A DNA stretch of 64,000 nucleotides, taken from contig SSNU01000247.1 in the NCBI GenBank assembly GCA_012064415.1, forward strand, positions 1,488,629-1,552,628, written 5' to 3'. Below are positions 59,875 through 64,000 of this stretch, in pieces. The notes under the pieces were generated by a model. It did no database searches. It was not told the origin of the DNA and saw only the letters and a program-made list of their open reading frames with translations. The position numbers were made by a program, and so were the translations under genes. Positions within the stretch are counted from its first letter, which is position 1. Each line of letters starts with the position of its first letter. This DNA comes from Gyrodactylus bullatarudis. Its lineage: Eukaryota > Platyhelminthes > Monogenea > Gyrodactylidea > Gyrodactylidae.

Positions 59875-61080
59875 TAATCCTTCGTTCGTTCTTAACACTA
59901 GCATGACTTCGAGTCAGCAAGCTCAAAATCATATAAGAATCAATTTTCTAAAATGCCAGAAAAATTTAAAAAATCAATCTCAAAGTTGCATTTTTTTGAT
60001 TTATAATTACTATACTACTTATAAGTATTTTTAGAGGAACCTAACTAATGAAATTCAATTTGAAAATTAAAAACGTTCTAAATATTTTTTCTGAAGTTTT
60101 TCAATTAAGAATAGGCTTAATAGAATCAGAAAAATTCAGGGATTAATATAATTGATTGTATTTGAAAAGTTGAAAAATTTGTTCAAATTGAGCGATTTTT
60201 CAAACTGAGAAAAATTTATACATTGTATATTGTAAAATATGCATAAGAATAGTTGAAGGGTCATTTTCTATCATGCAAAAAATTTGAACAAAAATCAGAA
60301 ATTTTGTTGACACAAGATTGACTAAAAATTCTGCAACAATTTACGGTAGAGAACTTATTTTTACTCAAAATCCCTTGAACTTTCTTGAAAGTACTTTTCT
60401 CTACTTATTTTTCAGTTTACGAGATATTATTTTTTATGGTACTATTTTTTCCAATCAAGTATCGGAAATACTTGGTTAAAAAATTTAGAAAGAAAAATTG
60501 ATGATCATGATAAATTTGATTTTAATGAATGAATAAAATTCATGTTACTTAAAATTTGTTCCTGCATAGCTTAGCCTTAGTTGGTGGGAAGTGGAGGAAA
60601 AATTGGTTAGGAAAATACTCAAATTCTATTGGTTGTTGGTTTTCATGCATATTATTGGTCACCTGAACAGGAGCAGAGAAGTATAAATATAATTTTGGTA
60701 GGAAATATATTCATCCCGTGAGCCATCATGTATGTAATTAACTGTACTTGACTAATATAGAGACTCAATACCAAAACGTCTGGGAGGGGCTTCGGTAAAT
60801 GGGTGGTTAACCCTTAAAATCCCTCTGAATTCTATCAGATATTGCTTTAACAACTCATTCATTCATCTAGGCTTTGTAGAACACTTGTCAGATATCAGCT
60901 CTATCATTTGAATTTGAGGAAATTAATCGGGTTTCCTGGCAGAGATCGATATCAAATATAAAAAATCTGTGTAGCCTATGACACGAAAGTGATAATCCTT
61001 CATCCAGGTTATCTTAATTTCATGAAAAATTGATCGAGTGATTTTGAAGTGTAAAAGCGCACAAAATTGATTATATAAAG

Positions 61081-61756
61081 CTAATTGATATGAAGTTTGG
61101 AATCTATGATTTTTACAGAAATCTCAATATTTTCATCAAGAATTCGAATTTGTTAAAGATTTTCTGGAATTCTACTCATGCTGCCCACTTTTACCATTTG
61201 AAGAAAAAAAATCTGAAAAAAATTATCTTAATGAAAAATATTGTAATTTTTCCCATTTGGCCCCAAAATCAATTCAACTGAATCTGATCTTATGCTTAAC
61301 CTTATTATCGTTTGGGAGCGGAATTTCGTTTTTTTGATCATTTTCACTACTTGAAAATCAATGAAATTTCGATAATTCAAAATCTCTCGAAAATGGGATA
61401 ACTGTCTATAACTTGACGGTGCTAGAATCAAACAAGAATCAAAGAATATAAAAACATTATTTTGAGAAATGATAATAAGTCACATGTTTTTCAACATGTT
61501 CTTAACAATAATGGGCATAAAATCAATATTGAGGAGGTTAAAATTCTTAGTGTAAAGAAAAACTTTATAAAGAGGTTAATTCATGAAGCTCTAGAAATTG
61601 GCAATAATGATACTTTTAATGGAAATTTTGGTGAAGTGAACATTTCAAATGGTGGGCAGCATGAGTAGGATTCCAGAAAATCTTTAACAAATTCGAATTC
61701 TTGATGAAAATATCGAGCTATCTGTAAAAATCATAGATTCCGAACTTCATATCAAC
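61081..61756. repeat. Foldback repeat, family A copy with captured fragment
   Basis: TTGATATGAAGTTTGGAATC at the left and GATTCCGAACTTCATATCAA at the right. The centre is inverted relative to other copies and holds the Penelope-like fragment 61452-61650. Confidence 0.85.
61452..61650 (+). pseudogene. Penelope-like GIY-YIG fragment captured in a foldback repeat
   Basis: Open frame 61462-61668 reads SHVFQHVLNNNGHKINIEEV, then KNFIKRLIHEALEI, which resembles the C-terminal side of the GIY-YIG domain of Penelope-like elements (the GH..x..vkIL..e..y.kR...Ea.eI pattern). The fragment is flanked on both sides by sequence of foldback family A. It is from a different lineage than the copy at 58.7 kb. 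Confidence 0.6.
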
Positions 61757-64000
61757 CAACTTTAGATGTCAAAAAATTAGGTCAATTTTTTACTGATCAT
61801 CCTTGATTACTAAGGCGGTCATAATGAGAGTTTGAAGGGTTAAATATATTTGAGTATTGTCGTGATAAGATTAAAACTTGCAGTAAAGGAAGACAGAAAT
61901 AGAGGTATGCTTAGCTTAGAATGCATTTATATTAATTAAAGGAATAAGTATTCCTGAGATAAATAGAGGAAGAGAATGGGAAGGATGCGAAGACAGAATG
62001 GAAAAATGCAATCACAAAAGAAAAAATGGGAATCCTCTTGGGAGAAAACCTTTTTCTTGATTAATATTTCAAATTGCTTTCGAACAGGAGAGGACGAATA
62101 TATTGACGAATATTATCATCATATATGAATAAAAGCTAAAGGATATTATTTATTTTTCAACAAGAGTACCAACGGAGTGACGAGGAGGAATGTTATTGTC
62201 AAGAAGTTTAAGAGTTTTTAGATAATGGACAAAATCCTTTACCGAAAAAGTAGATCGTTCAGATTAATACATATAAATCTAGGGCCTAATAATTATATCC
62301 GATAACCAGGATAATATTGTAGGATTCAAGTGTGACAATAATAAATATTTGAGGACTCGTATCATGTGAATATTTCAATCATTTGAAAGATTTGAATTGT
62401 ACAAGTTATTAATTGTACGACCTAAATATGTAGATCCACAGATTTTAAAAATAATCTTTGTCAGACTAGGTATCACGTTAAACCTTTTGGCTAGAATTGA
62501 CAACAGTAAAACTCAAAGTTTCATGACAACGGGAGAATACCGGTGCCATTTTCAGATCTCGTTGCCAAGGTGGTAAAATTTTTATAAAAATTCCAGAATT
62601 CAATGGTTTATGTTTGGCTTTAAGAGGTTTATAATCAGAATGAGAACCCTTCATTCGAATAGAATTGAATGATACAAGTTTTGTAAGAAACAATCTTGCT
62701 TAAAGGCTACCTGGCAAGAAAAATTGAAGCATTGTCCAAGAGGGAGAAGAAAAAATTGTGAAATCTGTGCGCTTATCCGAGTTAAATTAGAGATTGTAAT
62801 GTCATAAAAAATCATATGATGTAACAACAGCAACAACAGCAGAATAGATATTCAGCTATATATATATATTTAGATACTTCTATATACATAATACTGAATG
62901 AAGACCAACTTTGGTAGTTTAAATATCCTACAAAAATATATATCTATGTCTAGGTAGGGGATATTAGCTGGATTAGTTCAAGTTAATAATTCAGATTACA
63001 ACTGGCACACATGTTGGATGGAAACTTTTTATTCTTGAACGAATTCCTTTGACTTTTTTATTCAGGGAAATTGTTGAAGACACAAGCCTGTGTGTGTTGG
63101 GGGGGATGGAATTTTCAATTCTACAATATCTTTAATTTTTAATTATCCCTGGGTAAAAATATTATTTTGTCTCTAAAATAATCTACCGTTAAAGTGGAAT
63201 TGATAATGCCAAAGTTAATTTTAAAACATAATCATTAGGGCTTCAAGAAATATGACCTAAAAATTCATTTGTAGGCGCCTATAATATGGTCTAACGATTT
63301 TTTCTTGGAAACCATATACTACTTGTAAGTTTTTCCCTCAAAGATCGATTTTCACTATCTAATTTTCTTCTAATTCATATATTACTTTAAAAACATTACT
63401 ATTTTTGTAATAAATCTCTTAATCAGACATATACAAAAATATATAAATTTTATAATTTGAATTTTTGAAATAACCTCAAGTGGCGTGGGAAATTTGAATA
63501 TAGTATGACGTGATTGTCTTAGTAAGAACGATTCTGATTGGTCAGTTCAAGTCAAAATGTATTGCAAAGCCAAATATGACCTATTATACATGCTCTTTTA
63601 ATATGCCCTAGAAACTCTATAACCCTTAGCCCCACAATGATTTTGGATACTCCATTGGGTTTGTTTTGAGAAATAGACCTATCAAACGAAATATAACTTT
63701 TATGACTTTTTGGGGCCCTAATAAAATAATCATTATTTCTATTTTAACCCAAATAACTCAAACGCATCCAAACGTGACTAGCAAAAAAGAAACTCTCTGA
63801 GCATTTAGAAGGAGTATGAACCATCGTATAATCAAATGGTAATTGCCTCCATAAATTACCTCAGGCTTAATTACAACTCTAAACTCTAATAATAATTAAA
63901 CCAATGAACTATAAGTTTCCTCAAAAAGTTCTTCATGTCTTCATGTCCAATTCCTCAGACAATTTGAAAGAAGATTCAATACCTTTTTCTCCGCTCCCGT

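Larger units (their letters stand above)
58649..59900 (+). mobile_element. 5'-truncated Penelope-like retroelement with 3' end
   Basis: Includes the coding part and about 170 bp of 3' sequence that ends with the hammerhead-like motif at 59832-59874. The exact 3' limit cannot be set from one copy. Confidence 0.75.
59901..64000. other. Right end of window
   Basis: No gene seen. Holds foldback family A at 61081-61756, GGTCATAT-type repeat at 63230-63740 and a family X scrap near 63770. The open frames at 62478-62836 (-) have no recognisable content. Confidence 0.5.

Overview
The window looks like an arthropod nuclear genome: very AT-rich, GT-AG introns from about 31 bp to many kb, and most of its length made of degraded transposons, foldback repeats and short non-autonomous elements. 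A caligid copepod (sea louse) is my best guess, from base composition and transposon content. This is inference; no ribosomal or mitochondrial marker is present.

Host genes. The + strand carries the 3' part of an INPP5F (SAC2) phosphoinositide phosphatase gene. Fifteen exons between 13521 and 32720 stay in one frame for 750 codons and begin inside the Sac domain just before the catalytic cysteine, so the first 13.5 kb is probably a large intron. Next on the + strand is the nearly complete last exon of CNEP1R1 (42565-42963), the membrane partner of the CTDNEP1 phosphatase. On the - strand lie a divergent seven-helix receptor (53347-54503) and the last two exons of an unrecognised helical protein (51083-52915).

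Mobile DNA. A 2.1 kb element at 44670-46804 has about 280 bp terminal inverted repeats, a TGTA target duplication and a retroviral-type integrase with a Cys-rich tail, which are the hallmarks of a Ginger DNA transposon. A decayed relative lies at about 25.6-26.5 kb. There is also a 5'-truncated Penelope-like element with a GIY-YIG domain (58649-59900), a mariner relic, two copies of one LINE 3' end, a hAT-like MITE with an 8-bp target duplication, and at least five families of long palindromic foldback repeats.

Most notable signal. A dispersed short repeat joins a tRNA-like RNA polymerase III head to a minimal type I hammerhead ribozyme (CUGANGA, stem II, GAAA, tiny stem III). Seven recognisable copies occur. 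Those at 50792-50837 (+) and 7818-7860 (-) keep the whole core and a stem I that pairs; the others are mutated. Some sit in head-to-head pairs inside foldback repeats. The Penelope-like element has its own hammerhead-like 3' end at 59832-59874, which fits the known link between Penelope elements and hammerhead retroelements.
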